A DNA stretch of 64,000 nt from Paenibacillus eucommiae. Lineage in GTDB: Bacteria > Bacillota > Bacilli > Paenibacillales > NBRC-103111. The stretch covers positions 62,001-126,000 of the forward strand of contig NZ_JAGGLB010000009.1 of the NCBI RefSeq assembly GCF_017874215.1. The letters run 5' to 3'. Each line of letters starts with the position of its first letter. Within the stretch, counting starts at the first letter, position 1. Positions 17,276 through 25,085 of the stretch are shown in pieces. A program made the translations under genes and the position numbers. The notes under the pieces were generated by a model. It was not told the origin of the DNA. It saw only the letters and a program-made list of their open reading frames with translations, and did not search any database.

Positions 17276-18114
17276 AAAAATTGCCGATAAAGTTCTCTCC
17301 GGCGCTCGCCGCGGAGCTGAGCATAGATTTGCGTGGTTGATGCTTTTTCATGCCCCAGCATACCTTGGATGAAATCCAGTGGTGCACCATTATCAAGTAG
17401 TTGGCACGCATAGGTATGTCTAAAGCGATGAGGATATACATTTGCTTCGATTTCTCCCCGATCTGCAAGCCGTTTCAAAGCCCATCTGATCGTAGGAATA
17501 GCCTTTCGTTTAGTGGGATGTGTATCGGTTACGAATAAGGCTTTACAGGAGTCAGCACGGCAATCCAGGTACTTCTTTAACCATACTTTGCACTCCGTCG
17601 TAAAGTAAACTTCTCTCTGCTTTGAGCCCTTGCCATTAACTATTGCAGAGCGATTTTCCCAGTTGAGATCCTCGATGTTTATCTTCTCTACTTCACCAAC
17701 TCGGCAGCCGGTACAGTAGAGAAACTCAAGCAGCGCTCGTTCCCTTAGTGACTGACAAGAGATCTTTAAGTGAATAACATCTTCCTCGATCAAAAACTTA
17801 GGAATACGCTTATCCAATTTTGGTTCTCTTAATTTTAGAGAGGGATTTGAATTTAGATACGTCTCTTCATAAGCGTAGCGAAAAAGGGAACGAACAAAAC
17901 GAATTCGATGCCCTAGGCTGCTAGGCTTTAACCGATCTGCTTGTTTGGCCAAATACTCTTTCAGCATTGTTAACGTTATCTCTGATATTTCGAGATCGCC
18001 AAGTTCCAACATCAACATTTTGTGCTGGAGGACGTAAGGTTTTAATGTTTTCGGACTAAATCCTTGAATACGCTTATCAGCCTCGTACACTCGCCACAAC
18101 TCACTCAAGTTCAT
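17272..18114 (-). CDS. Tyrosine recombinase/integrase inside the cassette array
   Basis: 280 residues, ATG at 18114 preceded by GGGAGG. An N-terminal SAM-like core-binding domain (about 1-85) is followed by the catalytic domain. All catalytic residues are visible: R138 (TGCRVGE), K162 (GKGSKQRE), H229 and R232 (PHRFRHTYA), H255 (MLGHEKAST) and nucleophile Y264 (TQIYAQL). It is Xer-like in size. I see no extra insertion between the last two motif patches such as integron integrases carry. It sits among same-strand genes separated by palindromic sites with an 11-5-11 dyad, the usual shape of a tyrosine-recombinase core site. It is therefore the best candidate for the enzyme acting on those sites. 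Confidence 0.92.
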   Translation of the reverse strand: MNLSELWRVYEADKRIQGFSPKTLKPYVLQHKMLMLELGDLEISEITLTMLKEYLAKQADRLKPSSLGHRIRFVRSLFRYAYEETYLNSNPSLKLREPKLDKRIPKFLIEEDVIHLKISCQSLRERALLEFLYCTGCRVGEVEKINIEDLNWENRSAIVNGKGSKQREVYFTTECKVWLKKYLDCRADSCKALFVTDTHPTKRKAIPTIRWALKRLADRGEIEANVYPHRFRHTYACQLLDNGAPLDFIQGMLGHEKASTTQIYAQLRGERRRELYRQFF

Positions 18115-18116
18115 AA

Positions 18117-18210
18117 CAAAACCTCCCTTTAGAAGCTATTAATCTAGTTTGCTTCTAAGTAGAGGTTTTAATCTGCTTGTCTTTAGAACTAGCGTGTCCC
18201 GTTAGCTTAA
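18117..18210 (-). repeat. Array site E
   Basis: A two-part hairpin (AAAACCTC and TAGAAGC paired with GCTTCTA and GAGGTTTT, 18117-18169) lies directly upstream of the recombinase start and contains its ribosome site. It is followed by a right box at 18183-18210 (TTAGAACTAGCG, TGTCC, CGTTAGCTTAA). Folding of this hairpin in the mRNA could influence recombinase translation. Confidence 0.6.
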
Positions 18211-18235
18211 CTGACTACGCTGATAATGTATAATT

Positions 18236-18547
18236 TCACCATAAAAAATAGTAGCCCGAATGTTTCTTATTATTTGCTAAAGCCATAGCCAAAGGAATGG
18301 CAGCTAATATAATATATATTCCTATGAAAACAGGTCCTTTAATGATATTTTCTCTTTCAACAAGACCCATAGTTATTAAAATTATTCCTAATAAAAAATA
18401 TGGTAAAGCTAATCCTTTTTGGAATGAGATAAGCTCATTCTCACTTATGATTTTTTTTGCGTTTTTACCAATTACAAATTTTAAATTTAATAAGTTGCAA
18501 ATCCCAATAATGATCATTGCGATACCTAAAAATATTTGTGCATACAT
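18236..18547 (-). CDS. Small integral membrane protein (array gene)
   Basis: 103 residues from the ATG at 18547, chosen because GAAAGGGG lies just upstream; an upstream start at 18583 has no ribosome site. Three hydrophobic segments: about 2-20 (YAQIFLGIAMIIIGICNLL), 48-65 (LPYFLLGIILITMGLV) and 75-95 (GPVFIGIYIILAAIPLAMA). No motif allows a function call. It lies between array sites E and F. Confidence 0.65.
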   Translation of the reverse strand: MYAQIFLGIAMIIIGICNLLNLKFVIGKNAKKIISENELISFQKGLALPYFLLGIILITMGLVERENIIKGPVFIGIYIILAAIPLAMALANNKKHSGYYFLW

Positions 18548-18661
18548 TTTCTTACCCCTTTCTTCAACTATTTGACTTCTCAAGATATGTTATCCCAACT
18601 TCCTTTCATATTAACATAATCACGATATGGGAACTCGTGAATATATAGAATAGGCTCTTTC

Positions 18662-18786
18662 ACTAAACTGCCCGTTTAATCCCCCATAGTTGGCTAATGA
18701 AAAAAACGATTTAAAAAGAAAAGACTGCCTATTTTGATATTCGGCAGCCTAGGTGATTTTTGTTAAGTGTTCTGGGCTAAAGTAAA
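18662..18786 (-). repeat. Array site F
   Basis: Left box begins ACTAAACTGCCCGTTTAAT at 18662. A hairpin pairs ACTGCC at 18724-18729 with GGCAG at 18743-18747. The right part (TTGTTAAGTGTTCTGGGC) is strongly diverged and stops just before the purM-like stop codon. Confidence 0.5.
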
Positions 18787-18794
18787 GTATTACT

Positions 18795-19832
18795 TCATTT
18801 CAATTTTTGTTGGAAGATAACTTCTTTGTTTCCATCAACAATTTCCCCAATTGTGTAACTTTTCAACCCGAATGCAGATACATGTTGAATCACTGCATCG
18901 ACTGTTTTCGGATCAACAACCATAACTAGGCCCACACCCATATTGAACGTGCGCAGCATTTCACTTTCAGCAATGTTCCCGACATTTTGAAGCACTTGGA
19001 ATACTGGCAGAACATCCACTCTAGATAAATCGATGATAGCATTTAACTCATTTGGAAGAACCCGATTCAAGTTCCCTTCAATTCCGCCCCCAGTAATATG
19101 TGCCATTCCGTGAAGTCCATCCCCTCCAAACAAATCCTTCAAAGGTTTGTAATAACATAAGTGAGGCTTCATAATTGCGTCTAAAAAGTTCTCATCGCCT
19201 ACCCTAATGTTTAGAATTTCTGGATGTTTGTCCATAATGGCTCGAACGAGAGTATACCCATTCGTGTGGACTCCGTTAGAAGCAACAGCCACTATGATAT
19301 CTCCCTTACGAATAGTAGAACCATCAATGATTTTCGATTTATCTACAATGCCAACTATGCTAGACGTGAGTATATATGAGCCTTTCTCCAGCACCCCTGG
19401 CTGTATTGATGTCTCTCCTCCAGTTAAAGCACAATCCTGTTCTTTGCAGGCCGCCGAAACGGCATCAACAATCTCGCTGATAATTTCCTTATCAATTGCT
19501 CCACAAATGATTGCATCCTGGACTGCCAAAGGCTTTGCACCCATCACTATTATGTCATTTATCAAATGATTAATCATATCATAGCAAACTGAACGAACCC
19601 GTCCATATTGAAAAGCAAGTTTTTGTTTGGAGCCAGGCTCCTCCGTTTTCATTACCATTACAGGATGCTCATATTCTGGAAATCTGAAGTCGTATAGGGA
19701 CGCGAACGCACCTAAAGAGTTTAGTACGCGACTATCATTCGTCTTCAAGCTGTTGGCCATACTTTGCTTTACAGCATCCGTATCATCGATATTAATACCT
19801 GCACCTGCATAGGTTAGTTTGTCTCTCTCCAC
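18795..19832 (-). CDS. purM: Phosphoribosylformylglycinamidine cyclo-ligase (AIR synthase), array copy
   Basis: 345 residues, the full length of PurM. It closes the ring of FGAM to AIR using ATP in purine biosynthesis, in the cytoplasm. Recognisable family motifs are ERDKLTYAGAGINID at the N-terminus, the ALTGGETS segment near 137 and GMAHITGGGIEGNLNRVLP near 243-261. No other pur gene is nearby, whereas PurM is normally encoded in a pur operon. This is therefore probably a second copy carried by the array, or a paralogue with another phosphotransfer role. It lies between sites F and G. Confidence 0.85.
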   Translation of the reverse strand: MERDKLTYAGAGINIDDTDAVKQSMANSLKTNDSRVLNSLGAFASLYDFRFPEYEHPVMVMKTEEPGSKQKLAFQYGRVRSVCYDMINHLINDIIVMGAKPLAVQDAIICGAIDKEIISEIVDAVSAACKEQDCALTGGETSIQPGVLEKGSYILTSSIVGIVDKSKIIDGSTIRKGDIIVAVASNGVHTNGYTLVRAIMDKHPEILNIRVGDENFLDAIMKPHLCYYKPLKDLFGGDGLHGMAHITGGGIEGNLNRVLPNELNAIIDLSRVDVLPVFQVLQNVGNIAESEMLRTFNMGVGLVMVVDPKTVDAVIQHVSAFGLKSYTIGEIVDGNKEVIFQQKLK

Positions 19833-19969
19833 TTATTTGACGCCTCCACGTATACGTTTTCCAAACATTGTAACACACCTATTTCGATAATAAAATTCAG
19901 TACATATCATATCTCCCAGAATGATAAAGGGAGACGAAATATAAATTCACCAGCCAATAAAATACATTG

Positions 19970-20063
19970 CGATAAACTGCCCGTTAGCTTAATAAAAACA
20001 AGGAGCAACTGGCGTGGCAAACTGCTCCTTGTACCGTTCAACTAACGTTCTCCGATAGCTCAA
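19970..20063 (-). repeat. Array site G (best-preserved example)
   Basis: Left box at 19971-19996 (ATAAACTGCCCGTTAGCTTA), a perfect 10-base stem ACAAGGAGCA at 19998-20007 with TGCTCCTTGT at 20023-20032, and right box 20037-20063 (TTCAACTAACG, TTCTC, CGATAGCTCAA). The CGTTAG cores of the two boxes are inverted relative to each other around the hairpin. Confidence 0.75.
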
Positions 20064-20066
20064 CGT

Positions 20067-20747
20067 TCAATCCTCTCTAAAAATAACCCATTTACCATGC
20101 TCTTTTACCATTGCGTAATTTGGGTCAGCCGTCGACCCGCCCTTATATAAAAAAATCACTTCCAATAAGTCTACTTCAGATTCTGGACCGAAATCGTTTT
20201 TGAAAGCCTTTGCTCTACTTTCAGGGTCATGTCGTATCCATAATATTTTTTCAATATTATCTCGGTTTTCGTATCGACTACTCAAAATTCCCTTTACGTC
20301 AATTGCTTTGAACTTTTCGATGTCATCTCTCTGCATTGCATCATACAGATTCAGGATTACTGATAGCATATCAACCGGTATGGAACTTTCAACAATTGGC
20401 GCTCTTTCACTACCATCCAAGAGTGCTTTATGCATTACTGAACGCAACCTTGTTAGTTCATCACCAAGATTTGTACTCACTAATTTGAGCTCAGATAATT
20501 GTTCATTCAAACCCTTCTTTTCCAACTCAAAGTCAGCCTTTAGTTTTAAGGCATCATTCTCTTTGGTGGCTATTTCATTCTTATATTTGAAGGCTAACTG
20601 TTCTTTTTCCTTTAACGCATTATTAGTTTCAACTACCTGCTTCCCCAACGATTTTATCTCTCTCTGTTGTAAAACAATTACACATATCAGAATTAAAACA
20701 AGTAAAGCGAAAACAACAAGTCTCTTATTTTTAAGTATAGATTTCAC
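20067..20747 (-). CDS. Membrane-anchored coiled-coil protein of unknown function (array gene)
   Basis: 226 residues. A single N-terminal helix (about 8-26) is followed by a long coiled coil (about 27-105, rich in Lys/Glu/Leu heptads) and a C-terminal domain (about 125-226) ending PNYAMVKEHGKWVIFRED. The ending resembles the GEWKFVG ending of the array lipoprotein and may again be an NTF2-like fold. It is probably exposed on the outer face of the membrane. Function unknown. A 12-base palindrome ACGTAATTACGT lies about 115 bases upstream, identical to one in front of the GHKL regulator gene at 36335. Confidence 0.7.
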   Translation of the reverse strand: MKSILKNKRLVVFALLVLILICVIVLQQREIKSLGKQVVETNNALKEKEQLAFKYKNEIATKENDALKLKADFELEKKGLNEQLSELKLVSTNLGDELTRLRSVMHKALLDGSERAPIVESSIPVDMLSVILNLYDAMQRDDIEKFKAIDVKGILSSRYENRDNIEKILWIRHDPESRAKAFKNDFGPESEVDLLEVIFLYKGGSTADPNYAMVKEHGKWVIFRED

Positions 20748-20862
20748 CCTCCCTTACAATACGTAGAAAGCTGTCACTCAAACTAGAAGCAGGCTCAATG
20801 AATTAGAACAGCCGCTAGTCATGAGGACATAAGGAATATATAAAATATACCCATTTTTTTCG

Positions 20863-20874
20863 ACGTAATTACGT
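20863..20874. promoter_or_regulatory. Palindrome ACGTAATTACGT upstream of an array gene
   Basis: A perfect 12-base dyad, 116 bases upstream of the coiled-coil gene start. The same 12 bases occur at 37512-37523 in front of the ArsR/GHKL gene. It may be a binding site for that regulator. Confidence 0.35.
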
Positions 20875-20887
20875 ACAGATTTGTTGC

Positions 20888-20982
20888 GTTAAACTGCCCG
20901 TTAGCACAACAAAGCTGCCGATCAGTGCCAGCAGCCTTATTCCAATATTTTGTTTCGATATCGTATCCGTTAACGGAATAAT
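20888..20982 (-). repeat. Array site H
   Basis: Left box 20888-20911 (GTTAAACTGCCCGTTAGCAC), hairpin AAGCTGC at 20912-20918 with GCAGCCTT at 20931-20938, and a diverged right box 20962-20982 (CGTATCCGTTAACGG) resembling the one in site B. Confidence 0.6.
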
Positions 20983-20988
20983 CCCCCT

Positions 20989-21846
20989 CTAAATTCCAGT
21001 AACTTTTCGGGCTACAAAGTCATGTATTAGTTTCCCAAGAGTAGTGGGGTTATCAAGCCAAGGGTAATGTCCAGATTGGGAGATTAATCTAAACTCGCTA
21101 TTCTTTAAGTTACTCGCAAGTTCCTTCACGTATTTATATGGTCGAGGGTCTACTTCACCATGAACTAAAAGCACAGGAGCAGTAATTGAGGAAATGACTT
21201 CATTTCTAAACTCATCACTTTCTAGGTACTCATTGCAGTCAACCTTTTGATTGACTTCATTGTTTACAAATTGACCATCCACTCGTGGAAGCATAGAAAA
21301 ATTATTTTTGTTAAATAAATCTGCCCTCAAACTGAGTTCACGTATTCGGTTTCGGGTGTGTTCTCTTTCTATACCGCTCATTTGGTTCACGATTGAACGC
21401 AATTGAGTATACTCTTCTCTTTCATCAAAGCTCATATTTTCAAGTCGATTAATACGATAATCGATATGCCATGCGGGGTTTATTCCAGTTCCCGATATAT
21501 AAATTAATGCTTTAACCTGACAATTATATCTGACAGTATAAGCTAGACCCACTGATGCCCCCCAAGAATGTCCGCACACAACCCATTTGTCTATACCTAA
21601 ATGAAGCCTTAAATGTTCTAAATCATCAATAAAGGTTTCAACATCATAGGGTCCTTTTTTCTCAGACCTCCAACTCCCTCGCTGCTCATACCGTATAACT
21701 TTGTAACGATTATCTAACATATCGGCGATTGGCTCTAAATAGTCATATGCCCCTGGTCCTCCGTGTAAGAGAACCATAGGAATACCCTGCCCTTGAGTTA
21801 TATGCCAGAGTGATACACCATTTATTTTTGAAACTATTCCATCCAT
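20989..21846 (-). CDS. Alpha/beta hydrolase, proline-iminopeptidase-like (array gene)
   Basis: 285 residues with the alpha/beta-hydrolase layout of the S33 group. The oxyanion HGGPGAYDYL is at about 28-37, RYEQRGSWRS at about 52-61, and the nucleophile elbow CGHSWGAS has Ser94. The acid sits in LLVHGEVDPRPY and the histidine in SQSGHYPWLD near the C-terminus. It probably hydrolyses a peptide, amide or ester bond of a small molecule; the substrate is unknown. It is the right-most gene of the array, between sites H and I. Confidence 0.85.
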   Translation of the reverse strand: MDGIVSKINGVSLWHITQGQGIPMVLLHGGPGAYDYLEPIADMLDNRYKVIRYEQRGSWRSEKKGPYDVETFIDDLEHLRLHLGIDKWVVCGHSWGASVGLAYTVRYNCQVKALIYISGTGINPAWHIDYRINRLENMSFDEREEYTQLRSIVNQMSGIEREHTRNRIRELSLRADLFNKNNFSMLPRVDGQFVNNEVNQKVDCNEYLESDEFRNEVISSITAPVLLVHGEVDPRPYKYVKELASNLKNSEFRLISQSGHYPWLDNPTTLGKLIHDFVARKVTGI

Positions 21847-21910
21847 TTAATTCCTCCCGATTTACGGTTATTATTACATATATTTCTCTCAGGATATTCA
21901 AAATCCTTTG

Positions 21911-22005
21911 AGTTATTCTGCCCGTTAGCTTAATAAAAACAAGGAACTGCTGCTGCAAGCAAACTGCTCCTTGTATCGTTCAACTAACGTTCCCCGTTAG
22001 CCATC
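21911..22005 (-). repeat. Array site I (right end of cassette array)
   Basis: Left box from 21911 (CTGCCCGTTAGCTTAATAA), hairpin about 21939-21974 (ACAAGGA with TCCTTGT plus a partly paired inner stem), right box 21979-22005 (TTCAACTAACG, TTCCC, CGTTAGCCATC). Beyond it the sequence changes at once to a fragment of a ubiB-like gene, marking the array boundary. Confidence 0.7.
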
Positions 22006-22006
22006 C

Positions 22007-22533
22007 ATGCAGTGCAAATCGTTTTACCCGAATGTTGCGGGCGCGTTTCGCTCACTGATTACACTTGAGGGCACGATGGCGCAATTGAATCCTTTGTTCA
22101 GCTTAATGGACGAATCCCGCCGCTTCGCCCAGGAGCACACGGCGGAGTTCCTTCCTGTCAGTGACTACACCGATCTGCGGAAAACGGCGACGATTGAATT
22201 GCTGAGCTCCTCGTTATTCGCAGGCTGCCGCGGCGACTCGACCATCTCGGGTCGATGCTGGAGAAGGGCGAGATGTCCGTTAAGGTAGGCTTTTTCTCTG
22301 ACAAGGCCAACACCACACTCGTGACGAAATGGATTTCACAGACTTTGCTGGCTTTCGTCGGAACGGCGTTCGGAGGCATCTCCATCGGACTGCTTAGCTT
22401 AAGCGGCCATGACACTCGGGATGAGTTTAATATCGTGGCCGTTTTCGGATACGCCAGCATATTGATCAGCGCGATCCTGCTCATTCGAGTCGCAATCCCT
22501 GCTGTGCGGAATTTGAAGCAAGTCAAGGAGTAG
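22007..22533 (+). pseudogene. 3' remnant of a UbiB/ABC1-family kinase gene, frameshifted
   Basis: The plus strand encodes the C-terminal third of an AarF/ABC1/UbiB atypical kinase: FRSLITLEGTMAQLNP in one frame. After a frameshift near 22217-22232 it continues LPRRLDHLGSMLEKGEMSVK and ends with two hydrophobic helices (LLAFVGTAFGGISIGLL, FGYASILISAILLI). The N-terminal kinase domain is absent. The sense sequence begins exactly at the edge of array site I, so the array borders the break point. Inactive. Confidence 0.7.
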
Positions 22534-23738
22534 CGAATATGATCCATGGGGAAGGCAGAGTGAAACTTGATATCCTCTATCCGCCCCTTCGGGAAACGTT
22601 CGAAATGGGATCGTGCACATTCCCATTTCCCGTTCTTCTCCGCCTTCTCCTGATCTTCTTCCGAAGCTGCTGCCCAGCAGGAATATAACGAGGTCATTAA
22701 TAAATTCCCCATTTAATTACATTCAGTTTGCCCTTGGTGATAGCTACGCTGGTATCACCCCAATCTAGGGGTCCCGCCAACATTTTAACGAAAATATACG
22801 GGTTCCTCTCTTTTATTTTGACGGATGTTCCCTGATGCCATAATTTCTGTATCCACCCGTGGCCCCGCCCCCGGCTGCCGGCACACATTTGCGCCATTTT
22901 CACCCGAATTTGCGCCACATATGCTTGTTTTCGATATACTTGTTTACACCCTTGCGCACCCCGCCCCGGCCGACTTCCGCGCACTTCGTCGTGGCCTGCC
23001 GCTTCCCGCCACTCTACCTGACTTCTTTTCGTCTGATCGTCTGACCCGCCCCAGCTTTTCTTGTGATTTCCTGCTACGTCCCGCTTCCTTATATACTTCC
23101 CGCTCACGGCCTGATATCCAGTCCCGCTTCCGCTGCCTGCCGCTGACCGCGCATCCCGCTCCGATCTGCCGCGGCCGGTTATCCCTTCTACTTGGTGCGT
23201 TTCCTGCTACTTTTGTGTTGACTTCGACTGCTGGGTATGGCATTTCCCCTTTCCGACCCGGTTTTCGCGCAGTGCGCGCGGCGGCCCCCCCCGACGGACG
23301 AAACCTGCAGCTTGGTCCGGATCAAGTGGCAGGGAGGAGGTCTGCTGCTAGGGAGGGAAAACCCAAAAGAATAAACCCGGATATAGGAGCAGAGCTGCAG
23401 TTCTGCAACTAGATACGAATCTAGGTACAGAAAGCGTAGAAAAGCGGTCACAATGGGTAGATCCGAAAAATGTGATATTCCAGAATTAATTAGAAAACGG
23501 AGCACGCAAACCCCGCGCTGCTCCGTTTTTGTTGTTTCAAAATTCGTTAGAAATATCTCTGCATAACAACACAATAGGTGGTTTGTTGCAGAATTCGTTA
23601 GAATAAATTTTAGGGCGATATTTAATGAATATTCATTTACTGCATAAATATACAGCGAATCAGTGTAATAAAAACTTGGGTTACATGTTCGGCATAAATC
23701 CCGCTGTACTGGTCGGCAAAAATCATTAGCCCAGCCCT
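22534..23738. other. 1.2 kb with no convincing gene
   Basis: The first 200 bases contain minus-strand reading (22560-22835) that could be remnants of a protein gene, but no complete frame with a ribosome site. 22850-23340 is unusually GC- and pyrimidine-rich, with repeated CCCGC/TTCCCGC words and open frames in several phases that lack protein-like character. After 23440 the sequence turns AT-rich. Apart from the terminator at 23493 I see no defined element; it looks like decayed DNA next to the array. Confidence 0.5.
23493..23530. terminator. Bidirectional terminator hairpin
   Basis: AAAACGGAGCA at 23493-23503 pairs with TGCTCCGTTTT at 23519-23529, with T/A runs on both sides. Confidence 0.65.
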
Positions 23739-23999
23739 TTACGGGATAATGACCGCTTCCATAACGTGATCGTTCATCCCGAACGCAACGATGCAAATAT
23801 CCGCCTTTCGTTCCAGTACCGTTTGCAGTCGCGCCAAGCCTTGCGCGGAGGTGTTCCCGGCTACGCCTTCATTATGAATCGCACATTCGAACCGCTGCCC
23901 GAGTCTCTGCAAATACGATTCGTCCTCCCCAACCCGAACACCCGCTGTGATACTGTCGCCAAAACCGACAATGACCATATGTCCCCCATGTCCTTCCAT
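23739..23999 (-). pseudogene. Truncated SGNH/GDSL hydrolase gene
   Basis: 86 codons encode the N-terminal part of an SGNH hydrolase: block I GFGDSITAGVRVGEDESY with the catalytic serine, block II around NEGVAGNTSAQ, and block III IVAFGMNDHV. The catalytic Asp-His pair that normally lies near residue 170-180 is missing, because the frame stops after EAVIIP. Family members are about 200 residues long. It would have been the last gene of the leftward Gfo/Idh operon, one base from the preceding stop codon. The break coincides with the edge of degraded DNA. Confidence 0.65.
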
Positions 24000-24000
24000 T

Positions 24001-25056
24001 TCAGCTTATCGTCGCGACTTCGTCCAAACCCAAACCGCGCAGGTCTGCAACCGTATTGTTACGTTCCGCTTCGTATAACCGCCATATGACGCGCAAGCTT
24101 TGCAGGCTTACTGGTCCGTCCACCAGCGGCCTTTTCCCGGTGCGGATGCAATCGAGGAAATGCAGAATTTCATAATGCGTGCTTTTCCCGCCTTGCGGTG
24201 CTTCCAACAACAGCTTGGTCCGCGAAGCGGTATCCAAATTCGCCTTCTCCTCCCGGATATTCGTATGCGCGTATAGCTTCCATTCCTTTAAATTCGCTTC
24301 CAGCATGCCTTCCGTGCAATGAACGTGAATGCTGTAGCCGAGCCGGGTGCCTCGCGCGCCCCATGTACCGAAATGATAGCCGACCGCGCCGCTTTCGAAT
24401 TCAATGACAACATCGCTTGTTCCTTCTTTCTCCATCCATGGCGTGCCGAAATTCGTCCCCATGTGCGTTCCCCGCACCGGGCGCCCCAGGAACCAAAGCA
24501 TCAGATCGACGTAATGGCAGCCATGGCTGAAAAACTGCCCGCCCCCGAGAGTTGCGGCGGAATGGGCCCAATGGCCGTCGTGATATTTCGTAAACTGTTC
24601 CGTCCATATCGACATATGGAACACATCGCCGTATTGTTTCGAATCGATGAGCTCCTTCAGCTTCACGATAATCGGCCAGAATCGAACCGGGTAAGCTGTC
24701 ATGAGGATTAACCCGCGTCGATCCGCCATACGAATCAAATCGAGGCATTGCTCCTCGGTATTGCACATCGGCTTCTCCATAAGCACGTGTTTCCCTGCTT
24801 TCAAGCACGCCATGCCCACCTCGTAATGCAAATGGTGCGGAAGCACGATCAACACTGCATCGACATGCTCCAGCAATTCACGATAATGGGTAACGGCTGT
24901 CGTGATGCCGAGCAGGCTCGCCGCCGACTGTGCGCGTTCCGGCTCGATGTCGCATACCGCCGTCACCTCCGTATGATCGCCAAGCTCCTTGTAGCCGCTA
25001 AAATGTGCTGCCGCCATACCGCCGCAGCCGATGATGCCCATGCGAATTTTGGTCAT
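24001..25056 (-). CDS. Gfo/Idh/MocA-family oxidoreductase
   Basis: 351 residues, ATG at 25056 after AGAGGGG. N-terminal Rossmann fold: GIIGCGGMAAAHF at 8-20, then AVCDIEPERA. The family motif EKP occurs in LMEKPMC near 93-98, with its lysine as the likely catalytic residue, followed by the substrate domain. These enzymes oxidise or reduce sugars and inositols using NAD(P). It follows a second family member and a sugar transporter, so the pair probably converts an imported sugar derivative. Substrate unknown. Confidence 0.9.
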   Translation of the reverse strand: MTKIRMGIIGCGGMAAAHFSGYKELGDHTEVTAVCDIEPERAQSAASLLGITTAVTHYRELLEHVDAVLIVLPHHLHYEVGMACLKAGKHVLMEKPMCNTEEQCLDLIRMADRRGLILMTAYPVRFWPIIVKLKELIDSKQYGDVFHMSIWTEQFTKYHDGHWAHSAATLGGGQFFSHGCHYVDLMLWFLGRPVRGTHMGTNFGTPWMEKEGTSDVVIEFESGAVGYHFGTWGARGTRLGYSIHVHCTEGMLEANLKEWKLYAHTNIREEKANLDTASRTKLLLEAPQGGKSTHYEILHFLDCIRTGKRPLVDGPVSLQSLRVIWRLYEAERNNTVADLRGLGLDEVATIS

Positions 25057-25085
25057 GGTTCTCTACCCCTCTTTGCGTGTTTTCT

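Noticed and set aside
14303..22005. Reading the array as a classical integron with attC sites
   Set aside because: The order and orientation of GTTRRRY/RYYYAAC-like boxes does not follow attC, no attI-integrase-promoter end is visible, and the recombinase lacks the IntI-specific insertion. I keep only 'integron-like'.
22158..22712. 184-codon minus-strand frame
   Set aside because: Most of it is antisense to the ubiB-like remnant. The first 60 residues might be a gene fragment but cannot be supported.
22825..23412. 195-codon plus-strand frame in GC-rich DNA
   Set aside because: Rich in Pro/Arg/Ser with no domain-like pattern and no ribosome site; several frames are open at once here because of base composition.
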